Positions 47,888 to 58,460 are shown, counted from the first letter of the stretch. The stretch: 64,000 nucleotides of DNA from Myxocyprinus asiaticus (GCF_019703515.2 NC_059365.1:34491501-34555500), one strand, 5' to 3'. The notes: generated by a model from the letters alone, not told the origin. Numbers and translations are program-made.

Positions 47888-48043
47888 CTGGAGGCGGAGC
47901 CGTGGCAGGTTCTAGGGGCAGAGCCGTGGAAGGCGGAGCCGTGGCAGGCTCGAGGGGTAAAGCCGTGGAAGGAGGAGCCGTGGCAGGCTCGAGGGGTGAA
48001 GCCATGGAAGGCGGAGCCGTGGCGGGCTGGAGGGGCAAAGCTA
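47888..48043 (-). repeat. Minisatellite array C, 39-bp unit
   Basis: About four units of the type aggcggagccgtggcaggct then cgaggggtaaagccgtgga, 39 bp. On the minus strand it encodes ALPLEPATAPPST-type repeats in the frame 47649-48038. Confidence 0.8.
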
Positions 48044-48088
48044 AACAGACGAGATTATTCTCTAATTGGTAAGTTTGCTCGGCTCAAC

Positions 48089-48608
48089 TGGAACGACCTC
48101 TGTGGTCGTGGTCGTGGGCATGGGCAGAGACTTGGGAATGACCTCTGTGGTCGTGAACATGGGCGGAGACTCAGGAATGACCTCTGTGGTCGTGGGCATG
48201 GGCGGAGACTCAGGAACGACCTCTGTGGTTGTGAGCATGGGCGAAGACTCAGGAATGACCTCTGTGGTTGTGGGCATGGGCGGAGACTCGGGAACAACCT
48301 CCGTGGTCGTGAGCATGGGCGGAGACTCTGGAACTACCTCTGTGGTCGTGGGCATGGGCGGAGACTCAGGAACGACTTCTGTGGTCGTGGGCATGGGCGG
48401 AGACTCAGGAATGACCTCTGTGGTCACGAACATGGGCAGAGACTCTGGAACGAGCTCTGTGGTCGCAGGCATGGGTGGAGACTCAGGAACGACATCTGTG
48501 GTCGTGGGCATGGGCGGAGACTCAGGAATGACCTCTGTGGTCATGGGCATGGGCGGAGACTCAGGAACGACCTCTGCGGTCATGTACACAGGAAGAGACT
48601 TGGAAACT
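48089..48608 (-). repeat. Minisatellite array D, 13 units of 39 bp
   Basis: Thirteen units of the type atgacctctgtggtcgtggg then catgggcggagactcagga; the first is extended by six bases. The minus strand (frame 48062-48766) reads PESPPMPTTTEVI per unit, 13 residues. The plus strand is also open (48066-48863), as a shadow of the period. The first unit on the element's strand is preceded by RRRRRRRK. Confidence 0.9.
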
Positions 48609-48639
48609 TTTCTTCTCCTTCTCCTCCTCCGGATGGCAG

Positions 48640-48812
48640 AAGTTGACAACGCTGGCTCTGGGATGGATGAGGCTGGCAACGCAGGCTCTGGGATGGATGA
48701 GGCTTCTAGCTCGTTGGCCGTGGCAGGCGTGGGTGTTGGCTCGTTGGCCGTGGCAGGTGTGGGCATTGGCTCGTTGGCCGTGGCAAGTGTGGGTGTTGGC
48801 TCGTTGGCTCAT
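48640..48812 (-). repeat. Minisatellite array E, 30-bp unit
   Basis: Two to three units of ctctgggatggatgaggctg..., then three to four of ctcgttggccgtggcaggcg tgggtgttgg (30 bp). In one frame it encodes TNEPTPTPATA-like repetition on the minus strand. Confidence 0.8.
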
Positions 48813-48992
48813 TGGCCGTGGCAGGCGCGAGTACTGACAAGCTGTGAGGTAGGGTCTTTGTGACCCTATGCACTGACATAAGTGGTGGATAATTTAACTT
48901 GGAAACAAGGGCCGTGGGAGGCTGGGTTGTGGTGTGGCGTGGAGTAGACTTAAACTTGGTGGTGACATGGCGTGGAGCAGACTCAGGCCTAG

Positions 48993-49304
48993 CTATGGCA
49001 TGGCTGAGACATTGATGTGACATGACATGGAACAGGCTGAGGTGTGGAAGACTCGGAAACTGGAACCGGGGTTGAGAGAGGAGGTTCCTCTGAAGCTAAT
49101 AAACTCCACATATTCCTCCCACGTGTAACCACCGGTCTCTGGCAATTCCCTCCACTTGTGAGCTAGGAGACCGATCTGATATAAGGACTTCAAGTGGGAC
49201 TCGGTAAATCCCATGTATCTGGCAACAGTGCTAAACAGATGAAAGTATTCTCTAATTGGTAAGTTTGCTCAGCTCAACTGGACAAAGCACGCTGCTAGAT
49301 CCAT
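48993..49304 (-). pseudogene. Short gag-like frame of the LTR element
   Basis: Starts at an ATG 20 bases inside the 5' LTR border (49304) with MDLAACFVQLS, then an in-frame TGA, then ANLPIREYFHLFSTVARY, GFTESHLKSLYQIGLLAHKW and ETGGYTWEEYVEF to about 48993. Position and composition suggest a Gag N-terminal piece. I do not recognise a named domain. It is truncated and continues into the repetitive region. Confidence 0.5.
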
Positions 49305-49323
49305 TTTGGATGGTCAGTCTGTC

Positions 49324-49652
49324 TGTGACGAGGCAGACAAGGAATGAGGATCTAAATGCAGCTTTAATGAAAAACAAAAGATGAACAAAGTAACTCAGAA
49401 TAAAACTAAACATAATCACGGGAAACCAGGCACAGAACATGACAACATATGTAAAGACTGACAAAGAAACCAGGGGAAAACAAGGGCTTAAATACATGGG
49501 GGCAAACAAGGGAATGAGGAACACCTGTGGAAACAATCAGGAGAAAACCAATCATAAAATGAAACTACAAAAGGACTACAAACAAACAGGAAACATGAAC
49601 TAAACAAGAATTTCAACATAAAAGTCAACACAAAAACAGGGAATATGTGACA
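49324..49652 (-). repeat. 5' LTR of the minisatellite LTR element
   Basis: Direct repeat of 46318-46640, with a few indels (for example aaaaacaaaagatg here versus aaaaaaaagatg). Followed on the minus strand by gacagactgaccatccaaaa. Confidence 0.9.
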
Positions 49653-49740
49653 ATTAAATTACACTTATTAATTACTTTGTAATCAGATTACACTCAACAC
49701 TGACCCCAATCAACTTTTGTTCCCTATCTGTCACTCACTC

Positions 49741-49899
49741 GATGTTGTGTTGATGTAGTGACACTAGGGGTCACTCTTGGGAGCCCCAAACACCTCTGCT
49801 TTTTTGAAAAAAGGCAAATGAGAATTGGTGAGTGGAATTTGCATGCCACTCCCCCGGACATACGGGTATAAAAGGAGCTGGTATGCAACCACTCATTCA
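49741..49899 (+). repeat. DIRS left inverted terminal repeat
   Basis: Inverted match to 54778-54930 (shared gtagtgacactagg, agccccaaacacctctgct, ggtatgcaaccactcatt). Confidence 0.88.
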
Positions 49900-49900
49900 G
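49865..49900 (+). promoter_or_regulatory. Candidate DIRS promoter
   Basis: TATAAAAG at about 49867 in the left terminal repeat, about 265 bases before the gag ATG. The copy at the start of the window keeps the same box. The transcription start is inferred, not seen. Confidence 0.45.
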
Positions 49901-50132
49901 ATTTTCTCTTCAGAGCCGAGCGGTTCTATTCATTGAAGCTGAATTCATCCGTGAAGTTCATTCACCTCATCTGCTGGAATCTATGGCGCATTTCAGCGGC
50001 TTCTCCCCCTCTGCACCGTGGAGTGCAGAGAACGCCCCTGGGCGCATCGGCAGAAACAACTAAAAGAGTATATTCTAAAAAGAGTATATTTTCTTTCTAA
50101 AAGAGCGGCACACATGGAACGTCTTTTTAAAG

Positions 50133-51275
50133 ATGCCTTTCCGTTTGTGTGTTATTCTTGGTTGCGGTCATTATCTCTCCGCTTCTGATGGCCACGATCA
50201 CTGTCTTACGTGTCTGGGTGCTGCCCACGCGGAGACATCGTTCATGGATGGGTCTTGTCCTCATTGCGAGAACATGACCATGGCAACTTTGTGATCGTGG
50301 CTTGCATTCGTAAGAAAGCAAGCCACCCCAGCGGCTCCCCGCCTCGGTTCTTCTACCTACGGGTATGAGGCCGTGCCGGTTAGCACTGGGGGCGATTTGG
50401 GGACCTCAATGGGACCACCTCCGCCGGGCATCCCTCCATGGACCTCCCATTCCCCATCATGCTCGCTTGCCCCGGTCGGGCGCTTGGACGAGATCGCCGG
50501 CTCGTCTCAGGGCGAGTTCGACCTCTCGTTTGGAGCCCGGCAAGAAGACGAGTTATCGAGCGCAGCATCGGAGAGCGGGCTCATCCAGTCGGACGCAGAG
50601 GCTTCGACTGGGCTTCCTCCTTCGGGAATGGTTGCCCAGTCGCAGGCCGATGCAGAAATGACGGACATGCTTTCCTGGGCGGCCACGAGCGTCAGGCTAG
50701 AGTGGAACCCACGAGTGGGGCCACACCCCGCTCCCGTTCCTTTCTTCCCGGAAGTGCATAAGGAGCTGCCAAGATCGTGGGAGAAACTTTTACTGCCCGG
50801 TCCCGGTCTTTCAGCTCCCCCGCTTTCGCTACCCTCAATGGCGGAGCGGCCAGGGGGTATTCTGTGATCCCTCAGGTGGATAAGGCGCTCGCGGTGCACT
50901 TGTGCCCGCAGAGTGCCGCCACCTGGCAGGGGCGCCCGAAACTCCCGTCCAGGGCCTGTAGGTTTACATTGTCCCCGATGGCTAAGGCCTATGGTGCCGC
51001 TGGACAAACCACCTCTGCCCTGCACGCCATGGCTCTCCTGCAAGTACACCAAGCCAAGGCGCTAAAAGAACTACACGAGGGTAGCTCTGACCCGGGATTG
51101 ATGCAGGAACTGCACTCGGCGACCGACCTCGCTCTCTGGGCGATGAAGGTCACGCACCCAGTCTGTTCATCCCCAAGGGCATCCTCCTGCAACTACAACA
51201 CCGGCTCCGCCGCAGCCCACCCCCGTGGACCAGCCCTGGCGTGGTGCCCAGCGCAGGAAGCAGATGCCACCACTG
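50133..51275 (+). pseudogene. DIRS gag-like protein
   Basis: The ATG at 50133 opens a Cys/His-rich start (CGHYLSASDGHDHCLTC, then CPHCENMTM), followed by a TGA at 50292. The same frame is open again at 50373-50867 and includes PAPVPFFPEVHKELPRSWEK. A frameshift then moves coding to 50777-51275 (VDKALAVHLCPQSAATWQG, SALHAMALLQVHQAKALKEL), typical of fish DIRS Gag. The SINE at 51276 breaks the 3' part. The 50507-51052 minus-strand frame is a shadow. Confidence 0.75.
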
Positions 51276-51499
51276 GGGCAGTGGTGGCTCAGTGGTTAAG
51301 GCTCTGGGTTACTGATCAGAAGGTTGGGGGTTCAAGCCCCAGCACTGCCAAAATGCCACTGTTGGGCCCTTGAGCAAGGCCCTTGACCCTATCTGCTCCA
51401 GGGGCGCTGTATCATGGCTGACCCTGCACTCTGACCCCAGCTTAGCTGGGATATGTGAAAAAAAAGAATTTCACTGTATATGTGCAAATGTATAACATG
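51276..51499 (+). mobile_element. tRNA-derived SINE inside DIRS gag
   Basis: tRNA-like head with A box TGGCTCAGTGG (51285-51295) and B box GGTTCAAGCCC (51329-51339), a body with gggcccttgagcaaggccct and ctgaccccagcttagctggg, and an A/T-rich tail from 51500. Same family as the minus-strand copy at 25806-26036. Confidence 0.88.
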
Positions 51500-52189
51500 T
51501 GATAAATAAATATAATTAAAATTAAATTAATTAATTTAATTAAATTATATCACGGCCAGCCGCCAGGAACCCGAGGAAGGCTTCGAAGCGCCCCTGAGAT
51601 GGGAGACCCAGGGGCAAGGAGACCCGCTTCTCTGGAGCTGGTGAGCAGACCACTCCATCCCCCAGTGGAGGGCCGGGAGGAGAATCTTTTGTTTCATTTT
51701 CATTTAATTTCGCCGCATGTCCAAGAGGCTGCGATACCCAAAAATTCAACAAAAGAGCAGTTTTATTGTTCCCTGGGTCACATTATTACTGGTGCGCACT
51801 GCCGTCGTCACGACCACAGTCCACCATTCCATCTTTGCAGGTATGGCACTCCAGCGGCGGTCCCCCCTCCCCTGTGCACCCAGCTGTGGCACAAACATGC
51901 CCACACAGGATTGGGTCCGGTGGACTACGGGGATGAGACTCCTTCCCCCCCTCCTCGGCCAATCCTATTGTGGGCGACAGGAGCCAGGTAAGTGCTTCGA
52001 TATCCCTGGACTCAGCACGGTCACGGGACTCGCATCCCCTCGACTTGGCACCTTGAGCTCCGCCCCGCCGCGAGGCCCCACCTGCTGGTACTTCCGATGT
52101 GATCATTCCCTTGGTCCCCCTCACCAACCTGTCGCGATGGCTGACCCAGACTGTCTGATTCGGCTACGCGATTCAGTTCGCCAGGCGCC

Positions 52190-53036
52190 CACCCAGGTTT
52201 AGCGGCGTCCACTTCACCTCGGGTAAGAGCGAGAATGCCGCTGCCTTGCATGCGGAGATGGCTACCCTTCTGCGCAAGGGCGCGATAGAGCCTGTCCCTC
52301 CAGCCGAGATGAAGAAATGGTTCTACAGCCCATCATTCCGAAGAAAGGCGGTGGGTTGTGACCAATCCTGGACCTGCGAGTACTGAACCGGGCTTTGCAC
52401 AGACTCCCGTTCAAGATGCTGACGCAAAAACGCATTCTAGCGAGCGTCCGACATCAAGATTGGTTTGCGGCGGTAAACCTGTAGGATGCATACTTCCACG
52501 TCTCGGTCTTACCTTGACACAGACCCTACCTGCGGTTTGCCTTCGAAGGCCAGGTGTACCAGTACAAGGTCCTCTCCTTCGGCCTATCCTTGTCCCCTTG
52601 CGTCTTCACGGAGGTCGCAGACACAGCCCTTGCCCTGCTAAGGGAAGTGGGCATCCGCATCCTCAACTATCTCGACGACTGGCTAATCCTAGCTCACTAT
52701 CGAGAGTTGCTGTGTGCACAACTGTGGCTTTGGGTCAAATGGGAAAAGAGCAAACTCTCCCCGGTTCAGAGCATCGCTTTTCTCGGTTTGGAGTTGGACT
52801 CAGTCTCAATGACAGCGCGCCCTATGAACGAGCGCGCACAGTCAGTGCTGAACTGTCTGAAGGCGTTCAGACAGAGAACAGCAGTTCCACTGAAACTTTT
52901 TCAAAGGCTCCTGGGGCATATGGCATCCTTCCCAACGCGAAGACCCCCAGAGATGCGCAGTTGGATCAGTGCTTTCCTTCCTGCAGGAGAGGCTAGAGGG
53001 GTGGCTGTCCCCCTCCACCATGGAAGTTGTATGTAA
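52190..53036 (+). pseudogene. DIRS reverse transcriptase
   Basis: Reverse transcriptase core. An early part (EMATLLRKGAIEPVPPAEMK near 52257, then AVGCDQSWTCEY-type broken sequence) has several shifts and stops up to 52550. The frame 52554-53036 is open and contains FGLSLSPCVF, the catalytic YLDDW (YLDD at 52668-52679) and KWEKSKLSPVQSIAFLGLEL, the usual thumb-side motif. After about 53000 similarity ends; the RNase H and methyltransferase-like region expected next is not present. Confidence 0.8.
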
Positions 53037-53822
53037 CCGCCATTCCAGCTCATCACGATGCAGTAGATTGTAAGTATTTGGGGAAGCATGACTTGATCAT
53101 CAGGTTCCTGAGAGGCGCTAGGAGGTTTAATCCCTCCAGACCGTGCCTCATCCCCTCGTGGGATCTCTCTGTAGTCCTTCGGGGTCTACAGGGAGCTCCC
53201 TTTGAGCCCTTGGAGTCAGCTGAGCTTAAGGCACTCTCTTTCAAGACTGCCCTCCTGACTGCGCTCACTTCCATCAAAAGGGTAGGGGACCTGCAGGCGT
53301 TCTCTTTCAGCGAATCATGCCTGGAGTTCGGTCCGGGTTACTCTCACATGATCTTGAGACCCCGACTGGGCTATGTGCCCAAGGTTCCCACGACCCCTTT
53401 TAGGGATCAGGTGGTGAACCTGCAAGCACTGCCCTAGGAGGAGGCAGACACAGTCTTGGCATTGCTGTGTCCGGTGCAAGCTTTATGCATCTATTTGGAT
53501 AGCACGTAGGGCCTTAGAAGCTCCAAGCAGCTCTTTGTTTGCTTTGGTGGACAGCAGAAAGGAAGCGCTGTCTCCAAACAGAGGATCACCCACTGGGTCA
53601 TTGATGCCATCGCGATGGCATATCAGGCTCAGGACATGCCACCCCCTGTGGGGTTACATGCCCACTCCACCAGGAGTGTGGTGGCCTCCTGTGCCCTGTG
53701 GCGCTTCTTTGGCAGACATCTGCAGAGCAGCGGGCTGGGCAACACCCAACACCTTTGCAATGTTCTACAATCTCCAGGTTGAGCCTGTCTCATCCCGTGT
53801 ATTGGCAGGCATGAGCAGGTAA
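53027..53822 (+). pseudogene. DIRS tyrosine recombinase
   Basis: Integrates the circular DNA copy in the DIRS family. The first frame (53027-53437) includes ALTSIKRVGDLQAFS, holding the first catalytic Arg. After a stop, HSTR at 53663-53674 (second conserved box, H-x-x-R) is in the same frame. A frameshift then gives 53535-53822 with DICRAAGWATPNTFAMFYNL and the nucleophile Tyr at 53766-53768. Catalytic residues are recognisable but spread over two frames. Confidence 0.78.
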
Positions 53823-54589
53823 GTTCCAGGACAAACTGGCCGGGTGTGCCGCTTGCGCATAGTGCCTTTCCCCTCCCTTGAGGTGAAAACGTGCGCTCTT
53901 GACTCCCAGTCGTGTTCACAGACTGTGATTCCTGGTTGACTTTCCTCCTTAGCCCTCTGGCAGTTGAGTTTGTGGAGAAACTCGCTGACAGGCCCAGTAC
54001 ATGCGCTAATGAGCCCTTGTACTGAGGTAGGTGCTCCACATTTGCTGGTTCCCCAAAGGCGACCCCATGTGATATCTTCCGCAAAATTGTTTCCCTGATG
54101 GAAAACTGCATCTTCCTTGGGCAGAGGCCCCTCTGCCCCCGGTCGCCATGCTCTGTAGAAACTCCTCCCCCTTCGGGTAGGACCTACCATGGGACCTCTC
54201 CACATGACATACTTCCAACAAAACTCGGTAAGACCATGTGACGTATTCCACTCAGAATACCCCCCCTCCCCCCCTTTTGGGCGGGGTGTGGTCTCCGCGG
54301 TGTCTTCACTTTGGGAGGGACACCCCCCAACGCAGACACTTATGGCTCCCAGTCAGTTAACAAATTCCACTCTTTTTGGGGAGAAAAGAGAGGGAAAAGA
54401 GGCCTCGGCTGGGCTAGCCTGTCCCTATAGTCGGGCAGCCAACTTGTTCCTAATGGACCGTTCAACATTCATAAGAGCGTTGGGGGAGGTTACGTGATGG
54501 CCTGGTGCGCTGGCTATGAGGCACACAGCAGTCTGCCTGTCACACACCGCCAGTTCACGTAACACAGTTCAGCTAGTTGTGGCGTTTTG

Positions 54590-54720
54590 TATAGGGACCC
54601 CTAGTGTCACTACATCGACACAACGTCGAGTGAGTGACAGATAGGGAACATCCTGGTTACTTTCGTAACCTCCATTCCCTGATGGAGAGAATAAGACGTT
54701 GTGTCCCTCTTGCCACAACG
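54590..54720 (+). repeat. DIRS internal complementary region
   Basis: 54598-54643 is the reverse complement of the element's first bases (49719-49770), and 54644-54720 is the reverse complement of its last bases (about 54900-54975). The two meet at gggaac/atcctgg. In the DIRS model this region templates closure of the ends into a circle. Confidence 0.88.
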
Positions 54721-54777
54721 CTGAACTACCCGCTGAAATGGCCGGGACCTGGTCTCGGCTCCTCAGCACAAAACCTG

Positions 54778-54930
54778 AATGAGTGGTTGCATACTAGCTC
54801 CTTTTATACCCATATGTCCATATGGCATGAAAATTTCACTCGCCAATTCTCATTAGCCTTTTTTCAAAAAAGCAGAGGTGTTTGGGGCTCCCAAGAGTGA
54901 TCCCTAGTGTCACTACATCGACACAACATC
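54778..54930 (+). repeat. DIRS right inverted terminal repeat
   Basis: Inverted partner of 49741-49899, with a shorter stretch where the left copy has gcatgccactcccccgga. Confidence 0.88.
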
Positions 54931-55059
54931 TCGTTCTCTCCATCAGGGAACGGAGGTTACGAAAGTAACCAGGAAGTTACACTGAAAATGACCCCACTTA
55001 TTATAAACTGTGTATTATAAATTTGAACATTAGTGATTTTCAATTTAACAAATTCAAAG

Positions 55060-55215
55060 CTGATTATGACACTTTATTTTTTGCCTTTTTGTATCTTTTT
55101 ACTGCGAGAGACAGTGAGAAGAAATTATGCTGAGCAGTGGAGGGGAATTGGTTCCAAATTCGAACTCACATCACCTGCATGAGCAACGTTGCGTTAACAC
55201 AGCGGTCCTAAAATG
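55060..55215 (-). mobile_element. SINE-like fragment
   Basis: Reverse complement reads gaccgctgtgttaacgcaac then gagttcgaatttgg (B-box-like), followed by a body with tctcactgtctctcgcag. The A box is weak. Borders are approximate. Confidence 0.4.
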
Positions 55216-56303
55216 TAATAACCCAGAAAGCTGCACAGGTCTGATTGATGGTAGGTAAGGTGTGTTTTCATGTACATCTCTTCAGAGACAAACAGAGAAA
55301 GAGAAGATGAGAAGACTTGGGGAAAGAGGGGGTGGGGTGGCAACAGAAGGTGAGAACTAGACGTTGCATGATGATACTGATACAGATACCTCCTGAGATC
55401 TGAGGATGGTTGATGTGCCCATTCAATATTGATGGAGAGCATTGGAAATGGAACCGTTTGGGAACACGAAACTGAAACATCTGTTTCATGACTGTTATGA
55501 TGGCGGTGATGAGACTGCAGAATGACTGAAGACATTAAACACTGACATTTTAAAATCTGATGACAGAAGGAGGGAACAGTTGGGCTTGTTTATGGAGAAG
55601 AAACATATATCACACCACCACGCTGCTGTTTAAAGAGGTATATCCATATAAGGCTTTTCAATATCCTCTCCTCAAGGGGAAGCAAGGCAGGCAGGGAAGA
55701 ATTACGGCTATTCCTAGTGTGTTAATTAACCCTGGCACTAGGAAAGAAGTGGGAAGACAGCGAGGAGAGAGATAGGCAGCTGTGCAGAGCTGTTCACACA
55801 GCTTTTGAGGTTTGATTCATCCAGAGTCTTGGCTCATTTGGTGCCCTAGACAAGATAATACATAACCAAAGAAACAAAACACAACGTAAAACAGGCAATA
55901 AACTTCTGTTTTAAATTATAAGTATGTAGGGCTTTACTGGTTGTTTAGATCAGTGTTCCTATCAGAAATAATTGGTAATTATTTCTTGTTATTAATTAAT
56001 ATTTAAATTAATTACCATGATTACCATGGACTTTTGTTGTAAAGAAAAAGAAGCTTGAGTATTTTGCTAAATAACTTGTTTTGTGCTCAAGAGCTAGGAA
56101 ATCAAGAGTTAGATTATGACTGAATTTTCAATTTTCAGTTAACATTCCCTTTAAAGAAAAATGACGAAACTGTGTTTAAAACAGTGTTTTAAAACAAACA
56201 CTAAAGATATGGTTTTGTAAGTTCCACTTAAAATAGGGTTTACACAACTACTTGTTCGTACTAATCTACTACTGTGTGTGTGTGTATGTGTGTGCGTGTG
56301 TGT

Positions 56304-56376
<73 letters not shown>

Positions 56377-56495
56377 CACACATCTGAAAAGATGCAGGCG
56401 AGAAATTAAAGAATGTGAATACGTGCAAAAACTATCACTATAGTTTCATGTTTGTTTCCAGGGCACTTCACATGAATTTTGGCTTATGTGAAAAT
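55216..56495. other. Stretch with a retroelement-like fragment and a GA tract
   Basis: 55926-56020 is an inverted relative of 16620-16705 (gggctttactggttgtttag). A GA-rich microsatellite spans about 56303-56370, preceded by a GT tract. Frames at 55194-55535 (-) and 55560-55775 (+) are unassigned. Confidence 0.4.
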
Positions 56496-58452
56496 TAGGG
56501 ATGCACGGATATTAAAGTTTTTGGCCGATACGATACAGAATTTAACAAAACAAATTATAGGCTGATACAGATATCGGTATTTTATCTTTTACCTTATTTT
56601 GTGATCAGATCACTGTTTTACATAGGAATTATGCTTTAAAAATGTACAAAGGCGTACAAAAGCTTTTTTACTGTTCTAACAATAAATAATTTCCATTGAA
56701 CATGAATTGGATCTGTTGAACACATGAAGGGCCAAAATTTTAAAGAGAGCCACAATGAAAGATACATAAAAGATAAAACATATATGTTTAAAAAAAAAAA
56801 AAAAAGACTAAATATGATATCATATCATGATGATTTATGAATAAAAAAAACAATTTAACTTCTAAAACATTTTCACAAAACAGTAGAACTCATATTTGAC
56901 ATGTATGTACTGTATATGATAGTACATTACAAATTCATACTGTGTATATGTTGGGCAGTTCCACGGAAATGTCAACCACATCATGAAAAAGAAAAAAAGA
57001 ACAAAACCCCCTTTTAAATTCTGTATTATTAAAGTGGTTTAACCTTGTGCAACCAAAAGTCCACATGCGTTGACGTTGTATTTTGTCTTTGCTATATGCA
57101 ACCCATAACTTAAATTAATTTAACTGACCGATCTCAGTTTAGAAGAGCAGGCTGTCAGTAAAGAGGTAAACTTTTGAGTCATGTGATAAAACAACATGGT
57201 GCCGATCACAGTGGAGTTTGGAGAAACGGCAACAAAACTACATCTGGCAAGAAACCTAATTATGTTTTTACATTGAAACATTGAGTCAAAATATTCTCTA
57301 GTCTCTAGTTTCATCCAATATGCAATTTTCAAAATAAGAGCAATTTATCATGAAACGCCACACTGCTAAACACAATATACTCTAATGTGTACTTTAGCGC
57401 ATTTTTTCCTTAGAAATCCTTACTGTACTATTTACTGTACATTATCACTTTGAAAATCAATGGGTTTATCTGAAATCTGAAAAATGTTACTTTTAGAGGC
57501 TTTAGGATGAAAATAAGGTGCATTTCGATCTGTTCTGAGACCAGTGCAGATAGACAGCACACTGGAGGTTAAGTCATTCACTAGCTCTTTATGCAGCTAA
57601 ATGCATTCACTCCTAAAACTTCCTATCAAAAGTTCAGTTTCAGGCTGCAGATGATGTTTGGACCACTCAACATGTTTGTCAGCCATGGGCCAATGGTAAC
57701 CAGTACATAGATTCAAAATGTATAATGTAGAATTTTATCTGAACATGGTTGGCAGTGATTGTATGATGCTGGACATTATTTTGAATCTGAATTAATTATC
57801 CTAATTTATAATGTAATGTCTGTAACATCTCAAAAACATGAATAACCAACACTCCTGGAAACATAATAAACAATTTGATGAAAAAAAATCTGACTTTCTA
57901 TATTTCACGAATTAGTCCCGATGACCACATATGTTGTCATCAATTTCTAGGAGAATTATTATAAATTTTTTTTAGACTGTAGTGCAGCTTTTTAAGGTAT
58001 AGTATCCGCATAAGGCCATACTGGGATTTCAATCTTAATTCAATCAATCAGCATTAATGAATATCATGCCAATATCTCAGAATTCAAAGTCTGCTGGTTT
58101 CAAAAAACCATTTTTGGATGGTTTGCCTCATCATGTAGCCTATAGGTAAGTTCCACTTTCACAGCTGTCATTTCCATTTATGCCGTGTTTTCGTAAACAA
58201 ACGTAAAAATGAGAAAGAATAAAAATGAAATATTATGTCCTAAGGAGTGCTATCCCTTCTATGTATTGTCGCTTTTATTATTTCTGGATTGTGCATTTGA
58301 ATTTACAGAGTTTTTACAAAGTGTGTTACTAATTAATTATAAATAAACCATTGGTTTTTCATATCAGTGTTTTTATGCTAATAACCGATTGTTTTAATTT
58401 GGTCAGTAATGGGCTGATACACATCGGCAGCCGATACATTGGTGCATCCCTA
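56496..58452. mobile_element. Non-autonomous hAT-type element
   Basis: Tips tagggatgcacggatatt (56496) and, inverted, tagggatgcaccaatgta (58452), both followed by gccgata motifs. Flanking 8-mers gtgaaaat (56488-56495) and gcgaaaat (58453-58460) match at 7 of 8, as for a slightly decayed hAT target duplication. No transposase is left in the 1.96 kb. Confidence 0.75.
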
Positions 58453-58460
58453 GCGAAAAT

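Larger units (their letters stand above)
46318..49652 (-). mobile_element. Non-autonomous Gypsy-like LTR element full of minisatellites
   Basis: Direct LTRs lie at 46318-46640 (323 bp) and 49324-49652 (329 bp), starting TGTGA and ending TGTGACA as read on the plus strand. The target duplication ATTAA is at 46313-46317 and 49653-49657. On the minus strand the order is 5' LTR, a short gag-like frame (49304-48993), in-frame minisatellites, a polypurine tract (aaaaggggggctc) just upstream of the 3' LTR. The 2.7-kb interior has no protease, reverse transcriptase or integrase. The LTRs are similar but have several indels, so the copy is not very recent. Confidence 0.88.
45934..49702. mobile_element. 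hAT-like repeat split by an LTR element
   Basis: Tips cagtgttgggtgagttac (45934) and, inverted, cagtgttgagtgtaatct (49702). Removing the LTR element at 46318-49652 leaves about 430 bp. The flanking 8-mers (atcaccat / accccaat) agree at only 5 of 8 positions, so the insertion is old or the borders are off by a base. Confidence 0.55.
49719..54975 (+). mobile_element. DIRS-like retrotransposon, near full length
   Basis: Has the full DIRS layout: inverted terminal repeats (49741-49899 and 54778-54930), gag, reverse transcriptase, tyrosine recombinase and an internal complementary region (54590-54720) that joins complements of both outer ends. There is no long direct LTR and no target duplication, as expected for integration by a tyrosine recombinase. 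All ORFs are broken, and the section that should lie between reverse transcriptase and recombinase is mostly missing. A SINE interrupts gag. Confidence 0.9.

Noticed and set aside
46878..48608. Regular direct repeats resembling a CRISPR array
   Set aside because: Units are contiguous without variable spacers, lie inside an LTR element of a eukaryotic genome, and vary by point changes; they are minisatellites.
45934..49702. Perfect hAT target duplication around the split repeat
   Set aside because: The flanking 8-mers agree at only 5 positions, so the claim was lowered to similarity of tips only.
50507..51052. 181-codon minus-strand frame
   Set aside because: Antisense shadow of the GC-rich DIRS gag.
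51276..51349. tRNA gene
   Set aside because: The A and B boxes belong to a SINE head; the body and tail follow directly and cloverleaf pairing was not evident.
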